Positions 25,563 to 33,334 of a stretch of 61,944 nucleotides of DNA are shown piece after piece (within the stretch, counting starts at the first letter, position 1; the number at the start of each line of letters is the position of its first letter). A program made the translations under genes and the position numbers. Below the pieces are notes generated by a model. It made no database searches, was not told the DNA's origin, and saw only the letters and a program-made list of their open reading frames with translations. This stretch comes from Ponticaulis sp. (GTDB lineage Bacteria > Pseudomonadota > Alphaproteobacteria > Caulobacterales > Hyphomonadaceae): NCBI GenBank assembly GCA_002701295.1, contig NZUJ01000122.1:1-61944 (forward strand). Direction: 5' to 3'.

Positions 25563-26621
25563 ATGAAGGACTTACTGAAGACATGTCTGAGCTCAGTGGC
25601 TTGCTTCGCCATCGCGTCCTCTCCTGTTGCCATCGCTCAATCCGCGCAAGGCCCCAGCGCTGAAAAATGGGACCCTGAATATGAACCACCCCGCATGCCG
25701 GATGGCACACCAAGTTTTGCGGGCGTGTGGTCCAAATCATCACTGACAACACTCGAACGCCCTGACCAATTTGACGAGTTGGTCATTCCCCCAAACGTGG
25801 CGCGGGTTCTGCAAGAGCGGAATGATCGCGCAAATGAATTGTCCAATCGCCCGACCGATCCAAATGAAGGCGCCCCCGAAGCCGGCGCCATCGAAGCTTA
25901 CAATACGTTCTGGATGGACCCCGGCACGCGGTTTGCCGTCGTAAACGGTGAGCATCGCACGTCCTGGATCGTCGATCCAGAAGACGGCCAGTTGCCTTAC
26001 TCTGATGCGGGTCGTGAGCGAATGGCCGCTTATCTGGGCGGTCGGCGCGGTACGGCAGATAACCCCGAACAGCGCTCTTCTGGCGAGCGCTGCACTGTCG
26101 GTTTTGGGTCATCTGGCGGTCCGCCCATGCTGAATGTGCTCTATAACAACCACGTCCAGTTTTTTCAGTCAGAGGATGTCGTTTCCATTCTTGTGGAGAT
26201 GAACCACAATGCCCGGATGGTGCGCCTGAACGGAGACCATCGCCCGGGCGGCATCCCCCAATGGCTCGGGGACTCAGTTGGTCACTGGGAGGGTGACACG
26301 CTGGTGGTCTCAACGAAAAACTTTCATCCAGATCATTCCATGCGCGGCTCGACGCGGCATTTTCTGTACATGCAGCCGTCAACCGAAGTTGAAGAACGCT
26401 TCACGCGCGTGTCCGATGACGTGATCTTCTACGAATTCACCGTGACGGATCCGGAACTCTTCACCCAGCCCTGGAAGGGCGAGATGCCGCTCTGGCAGAC
26501 CGAAGGCCCGATTTACGAATATGCCTGCCATGAAGGCAATTATGCCCTGGCCGGTATTCTGGCTGGCGCCCGAAAGAAAGAGGCAGATGCCGCCTCTGAT
26601 GCTGCTCAGGGAGGGCAGTAA
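25563..26621 (+). CDS. Secreted protein, paralogue 3 of a five-member array
   Basis: A 352-residue secreted protein with signal peptide ending VAIAQ. It has the full family layout (KWDPEYEPPRMPDGTPSFAGVWSKSSLTTLERP, CTVGFGSSGGPPMLNVL, NNHVQFFQSEDVVSILVEMNHNARM, WLGDSVGHWEGDTLVV, EYACHEGNY). In the last motif Tyr replaces the His seen in the others. Differences from its neighbours are concentrated in the linker after residue 70. GGGAGG precedes the start. It has its own 118-base leader with the hairpin described above, so it may be expressed separately from paralogue 2. Confidence 0.85.
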   Translation: MKDLLKTCLSSVACFAIASSPVAIAQSAQGPSAEKWDPEYEPPRMPDGTPSFAGVWSKSSLTTLERPDQFDELVIPPNVARVLQERNDRANELSNRPTDPNEGAPEAGAIEAYNTFWMDPGTRFAVVNGEHRTSWIVDPEDGQLPYSDAGRERMAAYLGGRRGTADNPEQRSSGERCTVGFGSSGGPPMLNVLYNNHVQFFQSEDVVSILVEMNHNARMVRLNGDHRPGGIPQWLGDSVGHWEGDTLVVSTKNFHPDHSMRGSTRHFLYMQPSTEVEERFTRVSDDVIFYEFTVTDPELFTQPWKGEMPLWQTEGPIYEYACHEGNYALAGILAGARKKEADAASDAAQGGQ

Positions 26622-26736
26622 AAAAGACTTAAAGACGATATCAAGTCGTGGGCAGTGTTCACACAAACTTGACTTCAAACTGTACGGCCATGATTGCCAA
26701 TCTGTATTAAAATACCCGCGTGGAGGAAGTTAAACC

Positions 26737-27798
26737 ATGAAATCAATGTTGAAGACATGCCTGACTGCAGGCGCCAGCCTTATGCTGATGGGCTCACCTG
26801 CTGTGATGGCCCAGGATGCCCCGGCGAAATGGGACCCGAATTACGAAACTCCTCGTCTGGCTGATGGCACTCCGGATTTTTCCGGTGTCTGGGATCAGTC
26901 CAGCATGACTGGTATTGACCGCCCTTCTCAGTTCAAGGATCTGGTTCTGTCTGTCGAGCAGGCTCAGGCCATGGCAGATGCACAAGCGGCACGGATGGAA
27001 GCCGCGAATAGTCCGAGCGACCCAAATGCCGGTGCTCCTGAAGCTGGCGGCAGTCCAGGTGGATACAATGCTTTCTATATTGATGCGGGTGATGGCCTCG
27101 GCGTCGTAGATGGCGAGTACCGCACGTCCTGGATCGTTGATCCAGCTGATGGTCAATTGCCTTACAGCGAAGCTGGCCGCGCTGAAATGGAAGAAGCGGT
27201 CGCTCTGGCATGGGACAATTACGACAACCCGGAAAACCGGTCAGCGGCGGAGCGTTGCACGGTAGGCTACGGTTCCACCGGCATCCCGCCAATGCTGAAC
27301 GTGCTTTACAACAACCACATCCAGTTCTTCCAGTCTCCGGATGGCGAAACAATTTCGATCCTGGTGGAAATGAACCATAATGCGCGCATGATCCGCATGA
27401 ACGCCGAGCATCGCAAAGACAACATGGACCTTTGGATGGGCGATTCAATCGGTCATTGGGATGGCGATACGCTGGTCGTTGAGACGACGAATTTCCACCC
27501 GGATGTGAACCAGCGATCCTCGCAGGCGCAGCGTTTCTATCTGCAGCCAGATACTGTGGTCGTCGAGCGTTTCACGCGTGTTGCTGATGATACTCTGTTC
27601 TATGAGTTCTCGGTCACAGACCCAGACCTCTTCACACAGACCTGGAAGGCTGAAATGCCAATCAAGCTCGCTGAAGGTCCGATCTATGAGTATGCCTGCC
27701 ACGAAGGCAATCACTCTCTGCCGGGCATTCTCGCAGGCGCTCGCCGCAAGGAAGCTGAGGCTGCACAAGCATCTGCCGAAGCCTCATCTGGCGGCTGA
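26737..27798 (+). CDS. Secreted protein, paralogue 4 of a five-member array
   Basis: A 353-residue secreted protein, signal peptide ending AVMAQD. It is the most divergent of the four long forms: KWDPNYETPRLADGTPDFSGVW, CTVGYGSTGIPPMLNVL, NNHIQFFQS, MNHNARMIRMNAEHRKDN, WMGDSIGHWDGDTLVV, NFHPDVNQ, ERFTRVADDTLFYEF and EYACHEGNHSLPG are all kept. Position-specific losses include the EPPR arginine context (ETPR) and an Asp in place of Ser in GVWDQSS. GGAGG precedes the ATG, 115 bases after paralogue 3. Its function is unknown. Confidence 0.85.
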   Translation: MKSMLKTCLTAGASLMLMGSPAVMAQDAPAKWDPNYETPRLADGTPDFSGVWDQSSMTGIDRPSQFKDLVLSVEQAQAMADAQAARMEAANSPSDPNAGAPEAGGSPGGYNAFYIDAGDGLGVVDGEYRTSWIVDPADGQLPYSEAGRAEMEEAVALAWDNYDNPENRSAAERCTVGYGSTGIPPMLNVLYNNHIQFFQSPDGETISILVEMNHNARMIRMNAEHRKDNMDLWMGDSIGHWDGDTLVVETTNFHPDVNQRSSQAQRFYLQPDTVVVERFTRVADDTLFYEFSVTDPDLFTQTWKAEMPIKLAEGPIYEYACHEGNHSLPGILAGARRKEAEAAQASAEASSGG

Positions 27799-27833
27799 TC
27801 GCGAAACCAATTTTTAATCACGGGAGACTGTCC

Positions 27834-28907
27834 ATGACTTCACTGCTGAAACCCCTTCTCACTGCAACGGCGATGACGCTGCTATCGACTGGTCCGGCAA
27901 TCGTCATGGCGCAGGAAGCAGCACCCGCTGCGCCTGAAAAATGGGATCCGGATTATGAACCACCACGCATGCCTGACGGGACTCCGAGCTTTGCCGGGGT
28001 CTGGTCCAAGGCCTCGCTGACGGTTCTCGAACGGACATCCCAGTTTCAGGATCTCGTGATTGACCCTTCGGTCGCTCAGGCGATCGAAACCGGCCGGGCA
28101 GCAGCCACAGAAGCGGCCAATAAACCGTCAGATCCGGATGCCGGCGCCCCGGAAGCCGGAAGCAATCCTGGCGGATACAACGCGTTCTGGACAGACCCGG
28201 GCACCAGCATTGGTGTTATTGACGGTGAATACCGCTCATCCTGGATTGTCGAGCCAGCAGACGGCAAAATTCCTTATACCGAAGCAGGCCAGAAAGAAGC
28301 TTTTGACGCGCGCCAGGAAGCGCGTGAGAACTTCGACGACCCAGAAATCCGCATGGCTGGCGAACGCTGTACTGTGGGGTTCGGATCAACAGGTGCGCCG
28401 CCTATGTTGAACGTCCTTTATAACAACCACGTCCAGTTCTATCAGGGCGATAACGTCATCTCTATTCTTGTGGAGATGAACCACAATGCCCGCATGATCC
28501 GTCTGGACGAAGACTATAGAGAAACATCTCTGCATCAATGGCTCGGTGACTCCATCGGTCATTGGGAAGATGACACGCTGGTCGTCACAACAACAAATTT
28601 CCATCCGGAAAACTCAGTACGCTCCGCGATCAGACACTACATCTATCTGCAGCCAGACAGTGTTGTGGAAGAGCGTTTCACACGCGTTGCAGACGACGCC
28701 ATTCTCTACGAATTTACTGTCACAGATCCCGACCTGTTCACACAGCCATGGAAGGGTGAAATGGCGTTCTGGAAAACTGATGAGCAGATTTACGAATACG
28801 CGTGCCATGAAGGAAATCACGCTCTGCCAGGCATTCTTGCGGGCGCACGTCGCAAGGAATCAATTGCTGCCGAAGACACTTCAGGGAGTTCATCAGGTAG
28901 CAGATAA
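27834..28907 (+). CDS. Secreted protein, paralogue 5 of a five-member array
   Basis: A 357-residue secreted protein, signal peptide ending VMAQE. Very close to paralogue 2 across the mature sequence (AAPAAPEKWDP, EPPRMPDGTPSFAGVWSKASLTVLERT, IETGRAAATEAANKPSDPD, CTVGFGSTGAPPMLNVL, EYACHEGNHALPG), so these two look like the most recent duplication. GGGAG lies before the start, and only 35 bases separate it from paralogue 4. The C-terminal tail is Ser/Gly rich (DTSGSSSGSR). It is followed by the DUF6152 gene after about 100 bases. Confidence 0.85.
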   Translation: MTSLLKPLLTATAMTLLSTGPAIVMAQEAAPAAPEKWDPDYEPPRMPDGTPSFAGVWSKASLTVLERTSQFQDLVIDPSVAQAIETGRAAATEAANKPSDPDAGAPEAGSNPGGYNAFWTDPGTSIGVIDGEYRSSWIVEPADGKIPYTEAGQKEAFDARQEARENFDDPEIRMAGERCTVGFGSTGAPPMLNVLYNNHVQFYQGDNVISILVEMNHNARMIRLDEDYRETSLHQWLGDSIGHWEDDTLVVTTTNFHPENSVRSAIRHYIYLQPDSVVEERFTRVADDAILYEFTVTDPDLFTQPWKGEMAFWKTDEQIYEYACHEGNHALPGILAGARRKESIAAEDTSGSSSGSR

Positions 28908-29007
28908 GTGAACCAGCAATTACAGCTGTTCAGTTGCTATTCATACGGGTCATGATATTTAACTAACATAAAGTGACCCGATCACTTTTAATCAGGAGGC
29001 AAACAAT

Positions 29008-29463
29008 ATGATTAATCAAATGGGGAGAAAAACCGTCTCTGCGCTGGGTGGGCTTGTTGCCGCTGCAGCTCTGGCGGGCGCAGCTTATGCTCACCACGCA
29101 TTTTCTGCGGAATTCGACGCTGAGGCGCCGGTTCTTCTGAAAGGTAAAGTTTCAAAGGTTGAGTGGGTAAATCCACACACCTGGATCCACATCGACGCTG
29201 TTGATGAGGAAACCGGTGAAACCACAGCATGGATGGTTGAAGGCGGCACGCCGAACACGCTTCTCCGCGCTGGTCTCACCCGTCGCACGCTGACACCAGG
29301 CACAGAACTGGTTGTTCGTGGTTATCAGTCAATCGACCGCCTATGTGCTCCGGCATGTAAAGCGAACGGTCGCGACGTGACATTCCCGAACGGTGAGAAA
29401 ATGTTCGTTGGTTCATCTGGCACAGGCGCACCTGAAGACGGTGCAGACCCAACAGAGAACTAA
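29008..29463 (+). CDS. DUF6152-family secreted protein
   Basis: A 151-residue protein. The signal peptide ends AAYA, and the mature chain would start HHAFSAEFDAEAPVLLKG. The DUF6152 signature is clear: KGKVSKVEWVNPHTWIHIDA, then GGTPNTLLRAGLTRRTLTPGTELVVRGY and FVGSSGTG at the end. Members are small periplasmic proteins of unknown function that typically lie beside secreted proteins of unknown type, as here. The His-His mature N-terminus plus the later His (PHTWIH) invite a metal-binding idea. AGGAGG precedes the ATG. The pair of Cys in DRLCAPACKANG is unusual compared with the family as I remember it. Confidence 0.88.
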   Translation: MINQMGRKTVSALGGLVAAAALAGAAYAHHAFSAEFDAEAPVLLKGKVSKVEWVNPHTWIHIDAVDEETGETTAWMVEGGTPNTLLRAGLTRRTLTPGTELVVRGYQSIDRLCAPACKANGRDVTFPNGEKMFVGSSGTGAPEDGADPTEN

Positions 29464-29487
29464 TCGTTCAATCAGATACCAATTCAG

Positions 29488-29515
29488 AAAGCCGCTCATT
29501 TGAGCGGCTTTTTTG
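29488..29515 (+). terminator. Rho-independent terminator of the paralogue/DUF6152 operon
   Basis: AAGCCGCTCA, loop TT, TGAGCGGCTT and then a T-run. Strong intrinsic terminator 25 bases after the DUF6152 stop. Confidence 0.9.
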
Positions 29516-29723
29516 TTGCGCACATATTCGGCCAATTAAGACCGCCAGAATTCCATCTTAAAGCGGCAATCAACAATGATCAGCCTGCGCATCCCTGTCG
29601 CCAAAACTGGCAACTCAACCTACCCCATTGCCGGCGCTTCAGGCTTTGCTCGAGAGCGCAAGAGCTCAACGCCACACGTCGCAAGGAAAAGATCTTTGCT
29701 CCTCGTTTCCCTGTGCTCAAAAC
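29516..29723. other. Gap between convergent operons, no supported gene
   Basis: Two terminators face each other across about 200 bases. Weak open frames exist but with no ribosome-binding site or family resemblance. I see no RNA gene, repeat or mobile-element remnant here. Confidence 0.5.
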
Positions 29724-29753
29724 AAAAGCCCGCCAGTAAGACTGACGGGCTTC
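29724..29753 (-). terminator. Rho-independent terminator of the membrane operon
   Basis: On the minus strand AAGCCCGTCAG, loop, CTGGCGGGCTT and then TTGTTTT. It ends the operon running from 33035 to 29780. Confidence 0.75.
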
Positions 29754-29779
29754 CAGAACTGAGTTTACGCTATCTTGAC

Positions 29780-30703
29780 TTACCAGAAGGCAATCCAGCG
29801 TCCGGCAATCGCAACCGAGAACCACAGGAACATGCTCATCAGGCTCACGAACCGCATTCCCATTGGCTGATGATCTGTCGCGCCAATGCCGATCCACGAA
29901 ACAACACCCGCAATGTAAGAAACGAGCATCATCGCTAGGATAGATGGGTGGAAATAGGCGCCGAGTCCCATCGCATTCAGGTCAAGCTCATGGAAATACT
30001 GATAGTCGATCCGTGCGAGCAGGAAGGCTCCTGAGACCAGAAGTATGACAACCAGCAACATGACCGGCAGAGACACCATCCTCGGAAGCTTCCGAACCGG
30101 CTCAGAAATGCTCGATGGAACATACATTGGCGCAGTGAACATACCGATCAAAAGAAAGATCAGGATCAGGTAGGACTGACGGGCGGCAAATCGCCAGTCA
30201 GTCAATTCAATCCACGTCCACCAGAAAACCAGCATGGACACGGCGAGCCCGACCAGAGCGACCACGGTGAACTTACCGCCATTTTTGATCACGCTGTCAC
30301 GCGTGGTGAAGGTGAAAACAATCGCTGAGAAGAGACCGGCCATTTTCAGCCAGAATGGTGGGCTGTTATAGATGCGCATCACCTCACCCAGGCCGAGCAG
30401 TATCCCGGAAAAGATCAATCCAATGACCGCCGCGATGAGGAATGGCGACATTTTCCGGTTCAGCTCTGCCGGACTGGTTGCCTGAACACCAGGACCAACG
30501 ACACGCAGGTCTGACATGATGATTGCACCGCCCAGAAATGACAGAGCAATCAGGTGAATACAGCCGGCCATCGGCGTGAAATACCACGCCTCTTTGACGA
30601 AACTGGCAGCAGGCCCCTGATCAATTGCCTGAAAAAGCGGTTGAATATTATCGGACATAAAGTCAGCACTGCCGGCGAAATTGAAAAGGAATTCAAACAA
30701 CAT
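29780..30703 (-). CDS. DUF6644-like integral membrane protein, long form
   Basis: Start at the ATG at 30703, whose A overlaps the upstream stop (TGATG), with GGGAGG six bases before it; about 307 residues. Seven to eight predicted helices. The N-terminal half matches the shorter upstream partner (CIHLIALSFLGGAIIMSDLRVVGPG compared with ASHIMTLMLFVGTIIMVDLRLLG), which is the DUF6644 signature; the C-terminal half adds extra helices. The conserved His and the Asp-Leu-Arg cytoplasmic turn recur in both. A heme- or quinone-related membrane role is possible but unproven. It is the last gene of the operon, before the terminator at 29724. Confidence 0.8.
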   Translation of the reverse strand: MLFEFLFNFAGSADFMSDNIQPLFQAIDQGPAASFVKEAWYFTPMAGCIHLIALSFLGGAIIMSDLRVVGPGVQATSPAELNRKMSPFLIAAVIGLIFSGILLGLGEVMRIYNSPPFWLKMAGLFSAIVFTFTTRDSVIKNGGKFTVVALVGLAVSMLVFWWTWIELTDWRFAARQSYLILIFLLIGMFTAPMYVPSSISEPVRKLPRMVSLPVMLLVVILLVSGAFLLARIDYQYFHELDLNAMGLGAYFHPSILAMMLVSYIAGVVSWIGIGATDHQPMGMRFVSLMSMFLWFSVAIAGRWIAFW

Positions 30704-31263
30704 CAGTGGCCTCCCAATTGCGGACAATCAGAGAAGAAATAAAGCAGAGTGCCCTCATCGACGGTCGCACAGTGGAACCAGTCACCATAGGCGATCAGAC
30801 GTCCCAAAATGACGACCAGTAACCAGGATGAGATCGAGATAAAGGCGATCACACGGGCACTCAGCGGCGGTTTCGGCTGGTCATCCCAGCTTCCCTGGCT
30901 GTGTTGAACTCTGAAGTGAAACACCATGATGTTGATCATCGCCAGCGCGATAACAATCAGCTTCAGCCGAAAATACATGTTGTTGTAATAGGTCAGCGGC
31001 TTCGCATAAAACAGGATCAATCCTGTGATCACCAGCGCTGCAAAACCGATCATGGTCAGCGGCAAAAGACGCTTCTCAATCGCGGAAATCGGCGTGTTCT
31101 TGAACAAGACACCCAGCAGACGCAAATCCACCATAATGATTGTTCCCACGAACAACATGAGCGTCATTATGTGTGACGCCTCGATTGCCGACCAGACGAG
31201 GAACGACTCCCTGAGCGCGATGCTCAGGGGCTGCCCGTCCAGCCATAACATTAAGTCTCTCAC
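30703..31263 (-). CDS. DUF6644-family integral membrane protein
   Basis: A 186-residue protein with five hydrophobic helices. It carries the family pattern LWLDGQPLSIALRES, IEASHIMTLMLFVGTIIMVDLRLLG, LPLTMIGFAALVITGLILFYA and FRLKLIVIALAMINIMVFH. DUF6644 proteins are usually found next to DUF6152 genes, and this is so here, although the two operons converge. Conserved His residues lie at helix ends. The C-terminal extension after GDWFH contains two Cys. Function unknown. It overlaps the following gene by one base, so the two are translated together. Confidence 0.86.
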   Translation of the reverse strand: MRDLMLWLDGQPLSIALRESFLVWSAIEASHIMTLMLFVGTIIMVDLRLLGVLFKNTPISAIEKRLLPLTMIGFAALVITGLILFYAKPLTYYNNMYFRLKLIVIALAMINIMVFHFRVQHSQGSWDDQPKPPLSARVIAFISISSWLLVVILGRLIAYGDWFHCATVDEGTLLYFFSDCPQLGGH

Positions 31264-31268
31264 GTTTC

Positions 31269-31823
31269 TTACTCCCCATTGATTGGCTGTGGGATCTCAC
31301 CGCCATCCCGAAACAGCGTGGCCGCTGTATAAAAGCCCCGACTTGTGAGTGTGATTTCGACCGGTTCTGTGCTCAGGTTTTCCCAAAACCAGCCATGAAT
31401 GCCCTGATAGGGCGCGGTATAGCTGCCAGACTTCCCATCGGTCGTAATGATGGTGAAACTGTCAGATACTTCCTCGCCATCGATGATGGCGTCAGTATGA
31501 AAGTCCGAATGAAGCGGTGCGCTGGCTGTCCAGTCAAAGATCAGGCTCGCACCTTCCTCCAGAGTGTATTTGTATTCGAGGTTTTCGTACGGCAGCAGCG
31601 TCCAGCTTTTGGTATCAAAAGAGATCTCCCCGTTCTCGACCTCCTGATAGAGCGCAGTTTCCATTTGCTCATTCGACAGCACTGATAGTCCTGTCAGTCG
31701 GCCAAATCCTGTTGGGTCAAAACCGAATTCAGCTGGCCAGACCGCGAACACAAGAACGACCAGCGCAGCGCCTGCCGACAACAGAAGAGGTTTAACCGGA
31801 TTGGTTTGAGCTTCAGTAGACAT
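31269..31823 (-). CDS. Membrane-anchored periplasmic protein ('transmembrane anchor' type)
   Basis: The preferred start is the ATG at 31823 (MSTEAQTNPVKPLLLS) behind GGAGGTGGG, giving 184 residues. One N-terminal membrane helix (residues 14-32, AGAALVVLVFAVWPAEFGF) is followed by a beta-rich periplasmic domain of about 140 residues with many aromatic residues (FDWTASAPLHSDFHTDAI, GIHGWFWENL). The His pattern H-SDFHTD is conspicuous and could bind a metal. The same protein type occurs beside HupE/UreJ transporters in other bacteria. It lies directly after the hupE-like gene and just before the DUF6644 pair. Confidence 0.75.
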   Translation of the reverse strand: MSTEAQTNPVKPLLLSAGAALVVLVFAVWPAEFGFDPTGFGRLTGLSVLSNEQMETALYQEVENGEISFDTKSWTLLPYENLEYKYTLEEGASLIFDWTASAPLHSDFHTDAIIDGEEVSDSFTIITTDGKSGSYTAPYQGIHGWFWENLSTEPVEITLTSRGFYTAATLFRDGGEIPQPINGE

Positions 31824-31824
31824 A

Positions 31825-32577
31825 TCACCCACCTCCATTGGTCAGAAATGCAAAGAAGTGCTGCCCGAACAGGACAAAGCCCGCGAACATCAAAAGGCAG
31901 TTCGCGAACCAGGCGTGTTTTTCGAAACCGGGCGCAAGCCGCCAGAAATTGAGCAGGCTGACGATGAACATCAGGACAAGCACTTGCCCCATCTCAACGC
32001 CGACATTGAAGCTGATCATATTCCAGAACAGCCCGTCACCCGACACTGACAAAGCCTGAAGCTTCGTTGCCAGGCCTGTGCCGTGGGCAAGTCCAAAGGC
32101 GGCGACAGCCCATTTGGGATTGATGCGCAAAGCGCCCCAATTGTCGAACCCACCGATATTGTCATAAGCCTTATAAATCACGGACAAGCCGATAATGGCG
32201 TCAACCAGATATTCGTTCGCGTGAAACCCGCCCAGAACACCGCCGAGCAGAGTGAGGCTGTGTCCCAGTGTGAACAGGCTCACATAGACCAGAATGTCCC
32301 TGAATTCCCGAAGGAAAAACACCACGCCCAGCAGGAAGAGCACGTGATCAATTCCCGTAACCATATGTTTGGCGCCGAGATACATGAAAGGAATCGGAGC
32401 GACACCGGATATGGATTCGATGTATTGAGCATTCTGCGCGGAAACATCGTGCGCGAATGCTGGTCCCCCCAGACAATACAAAATCAGCGCACACAACAGC
32501 ACAAGGCTCCAACGCACCATCATGTCAGATGTTGGCGCTGTGCGAGCAAGTGTCTGATTGTTTGAGCGCATCGACAT
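31825..32577 (-). CDS. HupE/UreJ-family metal transporter
   Basis: A 250-residue membrane protein with a signal-peptide-like start whose mature N-terminus would be HDVSAQ. It shows the HX5DH motif of the family in KHMVTGIDHVLFLLG, then FTLGHSLTLLGG, FGLAHGTGLA and FNVGVEMGQVLVL, with six to seven helices. HupE and UreJ proteins move Ni(II), and related members are suspected for Co(II) or other metals, across the inner membrane. The conserved His/Asp/Glu residues needed are present. No hydrogenase or urease genes lie near, so the metal may serve the surrounding system. It is in the same operon as the lipoprotein cytochrome upstream and the membrane-anchored protein downstream. Confidence 0.9.
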   Translation of the reverse strand: MSMRSNNQTLARTAPTSDMMVRWSLVLLCALILYCLGGPAFAHDVSAQNAQYIESISGVAPIPFMYLGAKHMVTGIDHVLFLLGVVFFLREFRDILVYVSLFTLGHSLTLLGGVLGGFHANEYLVDAIIGLSVIYKAYDNIGGFDNWGALRINPKWAVAAFGLAHGTGLATKLQALSVSGDGLFWNMISFNVGVEMGQVLVLMFIVSLLNFWRLAPGFEKHAWFANCLLMFAGFVLFGQHFFAFLTNGGG

Positions 32578-32582
32578 TCTGG

Positions 32583-33035
32583 CTACTCGTCGTCGATGAT
32601 ATAGCGCTGGTGACAGGCAAGACAGGCTCGGTAGATATCTCCACCCAGGTCGAACACCTCCTGCTCATCCTGGGCGAGTGCGGCCTGCTTGGCTTCTTCA
32701 GTAAAGGTGATCACGCCTTCCGAAATCGCAATCCATTCCGGGTCGCCATTTGAATACTCATCGGTCTGAAGTTTGCGGACGACTTCAATCACCTTATCCG
32801 CGCTGTCGGCCATGTCCTGCCAACCTTCATCTGTGGTCGGGAACAGCGAGACTTCGCCGTTTTCTTCCGTCAGTTCCCAGCCTGAATGCTGCCAGATGCC
32901 ATCAACAGCAGGGTCAAGCTCTTCCAGCATAAGGGTCAGCACTTTCTGCTGGCGCGCTTCCTCACCTCCACCGCCACCACAGGCGGCGAGAACAAGGATT
33001 GCTCCGGTCATAGCTGCAAAAATGCGTGTCTTCAT
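32583..33035 (-). CDS. Lipoprotein c-type cytochrome (cytochrome c'-like)
   Basis: A 150-residue protein. The type II signal peptide has lipobox LAAC (MKTRIFAAMTGAILVLAAC), followed by a Gly-rich spacer. A single heme-attachment site CLACH lies at the very C-terminus (about residue 137-141, ACLACHQRYIIDDE), as in class II (c') cytochromes whose heme is on the last helix. The rest is a helical bundle (VEEARQQKVLTLMLEELDPA, EVVRKLQTDEYSN). It is likely an electron carrier, or a sensor, anchored to the membrane in the periplasm. It heads the operon with the HupE-like transporter. Confidence 0.85.
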   Translation of the reverse strand: MKTRIFAAMTGAILVLAACGGGGGEEARQQKVLTLMLEELDPAVDGIWQHSGWELTEENGEVSLFPTTDEGWQDMADSADKVIEVVRKLQTDEYSNGDPEWIAISEGVITFTEEAKQAALAQDEQEVFDLGGDIYRACLACHQRYIIDDE

Positions 33036-33334
33036 GGCTCCGGCCCTTTAAGCTAGTCGTCAGACAAGACCGGATAGAGTATCGGGAACCTGTTACAGGC
33101 TGATCCCTTTCTTTCCTCCCGATCCTGTTCAGCACTCTTTTCGGTGCTCTGATGATCCCGAGCACCCTACTCTCAAGAAAATGATAGTCAACTCTCATCA
33201 TCTGACGATCACGCATCTGTCATTTTCAGTCTGTGACCCACAGGCATTTCGATTTCTCTTTGCCTTCAGTAAAAAAATGCGGCAGGACCGGGCTGCACAT
33301 TTGAATAAGACGATAGCCAAGAGGGGAGTGCCTG
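33036..33334. promoter_or_regulatory. Divergent promoter region between the membrane operon and the SDR gene
   Basis: About 300 bases separate the two start codons, which point away from each other. The segment around 33175-33215 has TGATAGTCAACTCTCATCATCTGA with imperfect symmetry. I see no clear operator, RNA gene or further coding frame. Confidence 0.35.

Noticed and set aside
23526-28907. Tandem paralogues as a mobile or phage element
   Set aside because: No integrase, transposase, att-like repeats or tRNA at the edges. Local duplication explains them.
29576-29938. 120-codon open frame in the gap after the DUF6152 gene
   Set aside because: It runs through the minus-strand terminator into the membrane protein gene and has no ribosome-binding site or domain.
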